Origin: Desulfotignum sp.
GTDB taxonomy: Bacteria > Desulfobacterota > Desulfobacteria > Desulfobacterales > Desulfobacteraceae
Length of the DNA: 35,490 nt
Assembly (NCBI GenBank): GCA_011390615.1
Contig: JAABSB010000014.1
Coordinates: 1 to 35,490, forward strand
Direction: 5' to 3'
Made by a program: the position numbers and the translations under genes. Within the stretch, counting starts at the first letter, position 1. Every line of letters starts with the position of its first letter. This document shows, piece after piece, positions 34,142 to 35,490 of the stretch. The notes beneath the pieces are model-generated. The model was not told the origin of the DNA. It did not search any database and saw only the letters and a list, made by a program, of their open reading frames with translations.

Positions 34142-35490
34142 ATGAACATATTGGCTGGTATCATCATCTTTTTGTTTTGTTCTGTTTCAGCTGTCGGAGC
34201 TGCCGGTTCCGATATCCCCACCCCACTGACCAACAAAGCGGCCATTGCCCTTGTGCAGTCCCATGCCGACTATGTCTGGACCCTTGTGGCTGCAGCCCTG
34301 GTTTTTTTTATGCAGGCAGGGTTTGCCATGGTGGAGGCCGGGTTTACCCGGGCCAAGAATGCCGTGAATATCATGATGAAGAATCTCATGGATTTTTCCA
34401 TGGGCTCGCTCTGCTTCTGGGCCATCGGGTTCGGTCTGATGTTTGGGGTGTCCGGCACCGGTTTTTTCGGCACCAGCGGTTTCTTTTTAAGTGATTTTCA
34501 GGTGGGCGGAGATCCCTGGGTTCTGGCCTTTTGGATGTTTCAGGTGGTGTTTGCCGCAACCGCCGCCACAATTGTATCCGGTGCCATGGCTGAGAGAACC
34601 AAGTTCAGCGGGTATCTAATATATACTGCAGTTGTGACCGGGCTGATCTATCCGGTTTTCGGATCATGGGCCTGGGGCAGTCTTTTCAACGGTTCCGGCT
34701 GGCTGGAAGGTCTGGGCTTCATTGATTTTGCCGGTTCCACCGTGGTCCATTCCGTGGGGGGCTGGGCAGCCCTGGCCGGTGCCCTGGTTCTGGGACCCCG
34801 CCTGGGCAAATATGATGCTGCCGGCAAGGTTCGGCCCATCCTGGGCCACAACATTCCCCTGGCAGCCCTGGGGGTGTTTATTCTCTGGCTGGGCTGGTTC
34901 GGGTTCAATCCCGGGTCCACCACTGCTGCAGGCAGGGATATTGCCATGATTTTTGTGAACACCAACCTGGCTGCAGCTGCCGGAGCTGTCCTGGCCATGG
35001 TCGTTTCCTGGGTGAAATTCGGTAAACCCGAAGTCAGCATGAGCCTGAACGGTGCCCTGGCCGGCCTGGTGGGCATCACTGCAGGGTGTGCCAATGTCAC
35101 CCCGGCAAGTGCAGTGATCATCGGGGCCCTGGCAGGGGTGATTGTGGTGTTTTCCGTGCTGTTTTTTGACAGGATCCGTATTGATGACCCTGTGGGTGCC
35201 ATATCTGTCCATGGGGTGTGCGGCGCCTGGGGCACCCTGGCAGCCGGGTTGTTCAACATCGGCGGCACGAGCCTGGCGATCATAGGGGTCCAGGCTATCG
35301 GCATTGCCGCATGTTTTTTATGGACCTTTCCTGCTGCCTGGGCCATGTTCAAACTCATTGATGTATCCATCGGCCTGCGGGTTTCCAAAGAAGAGGAACT
35401 GGAGGGACTGGATGCTGTGGAACACGGCGGCAACGCCTATCCTGATTTTACCACCATCAACCACGGCAGCATGGGATACGCCGGCGGTTC
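34142..35490 (+). CDS. amtB: Ammonium transporter, 3' end beyond window
   Basis: Trimeric Amt/Rh ammonia channel of the inner membrane; 449 codons are present and the frame is open at the window end. A probable cleavable signal peptide covers residues 1-21. Eleven TM helices follow. Family blocks include FFMQAGFAMVEAGFTRAKNAVNIMMKN, FSGYLIYTAVVTGLIYPVFGSWAWG, and the twin pore histidines H203 (STVVHSVGGWAAL) and H357 (GAISVHGVCGAWGTL). The C-terminal tail has begun (GLRVSKEEELEGLDAVEHGGNAYPDF), so few codons can be missing. AAGGAG lies about 8 bp before ATG 34142. It is co-transcribed with glnK. Confidence 0.96.
   Translation, partial: MNILAGIIIFLFCSVSAVGAAGSDIPTPLTNKAAIALVQSHADYVWTLVAAALVFFMQAGFAMVEAGFTRAKNAVNIMMKNLMDFSMGSLCFWAIGFGLMFGVSGTGFFGTSGFFLSDFQVGGDPWVLAFWMFQVVFAATAATIVSGAMAERTKFSGYLIYTAVVTGLIYPVFGSWAWGSLFNGSGWLEGLGFIDFAGSTVVHSVGGWAALAGALVLGPRLGKYDAAGKVRPILGHNIPLAALGVFILWLGWFGFNPGSTTAAGRDIAMIFVNTNLAAAAGAVLAMVVSWVKFGKPEVSMSLNGALAGLVGITAGCANVTPASAVIIGALAGVIVVFSVLFFDRIRIDDPVGAISVHGVCGAWGTLAAGLFNIGGTSLAIIGVQAIGIAACFLWTFPAAWAMFKLIDVSIGLRVSKEEELEGLDAVEHGGNAYPDFTTINHGSMGYAGG

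Noticed and set aside
34648-35433. 261-codon open frame on the minus strand
   Set aside because: Antisense to amtB, which shows all family motifs on the plus strand and runs off the window end.

Overview
The window looks like a stretch of chromosome from a Gram-negative anaerobe of the Desulfobacterota, most likely a sulfate reducer of the Desulfobacteraceae type. This rests on protein flavour and gene content: a sarcosine-oxidising flavoenzyme set placed beside its own electron-transfer flavoprotein, many hybrid two-component and cyclic-di-GMP proteins, a small DRR-rich protein, and moderate GC. No rRNA, tRNA, CRISPR array or complete transposase gene was seen. The taxon is an inference.

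Layout. Positions 1-1512: the 3' end of polA followed by nadK. 1516-2844: a B12-binding radical SAM enzyme in convergent orientation. 2944-3240: the wreck of a nitrilase-family gene. 3243-5662 (minus): a compact operon of an XRE-cupin regulator and a two-subunit aconitase/isopropylmalate-dehydratase-type hydro-lyase, with a near-consensus promoter overlapped by a perfect inverted repeat. 5876-12131: a signalling block made of a REC-PAS-GGDEF-EAL protein, a six-TM hybrid histidine kinase and, directly upstream of the kinase, a methyltransferase of the kind that makes the Ralstonia autoinducer 3-hydroxypalmitate methyl ester (PhcB-like). This is the most interesting system in the window. 12457-18133: a mix of housekeeping and signalling genes (small DRR-rich protein, YigZ/IMPACT, DHH phosphoesterase, HDOD-SpoIIE phosphatase, thiamine-binding protein, TrmH-like methyltransferase, NAD synthetase), interrupted by a 135-bp element with perfect 24-bp terminal inverted repeats between trmH and nadE.

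Positions 18262-28217 (all minus) hold a catabolic region: soxB, soxD, soxA, soxG, an extra FAD oxidoreductase, etfB, etfA and a sigma54-type activator. Several genes overlap or nearly abut. The likely role is sarcosine (N-methylglycine) oxidation, with electrons passed to ETF rather than to oxygen and the methyl group passed to tetrahydrofolate. A divergent RpiR-type regulator (28421-29296) shares an intergenic region with soxB that carries opposing promoters and a dyad.

Positions 29553-35490: a TauE/SafE exporter, a ProXp/YbaK-type editing protein, a small membrane protein, a CorA-type transporter with GTN in place of GMN, a truncated carboxymuconolactone-decarboxylase-like gene, a HAD-IIA phosphatase, and glnK-amtB behind a textbook sigma54 promoter. 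amtB runs off the window end.
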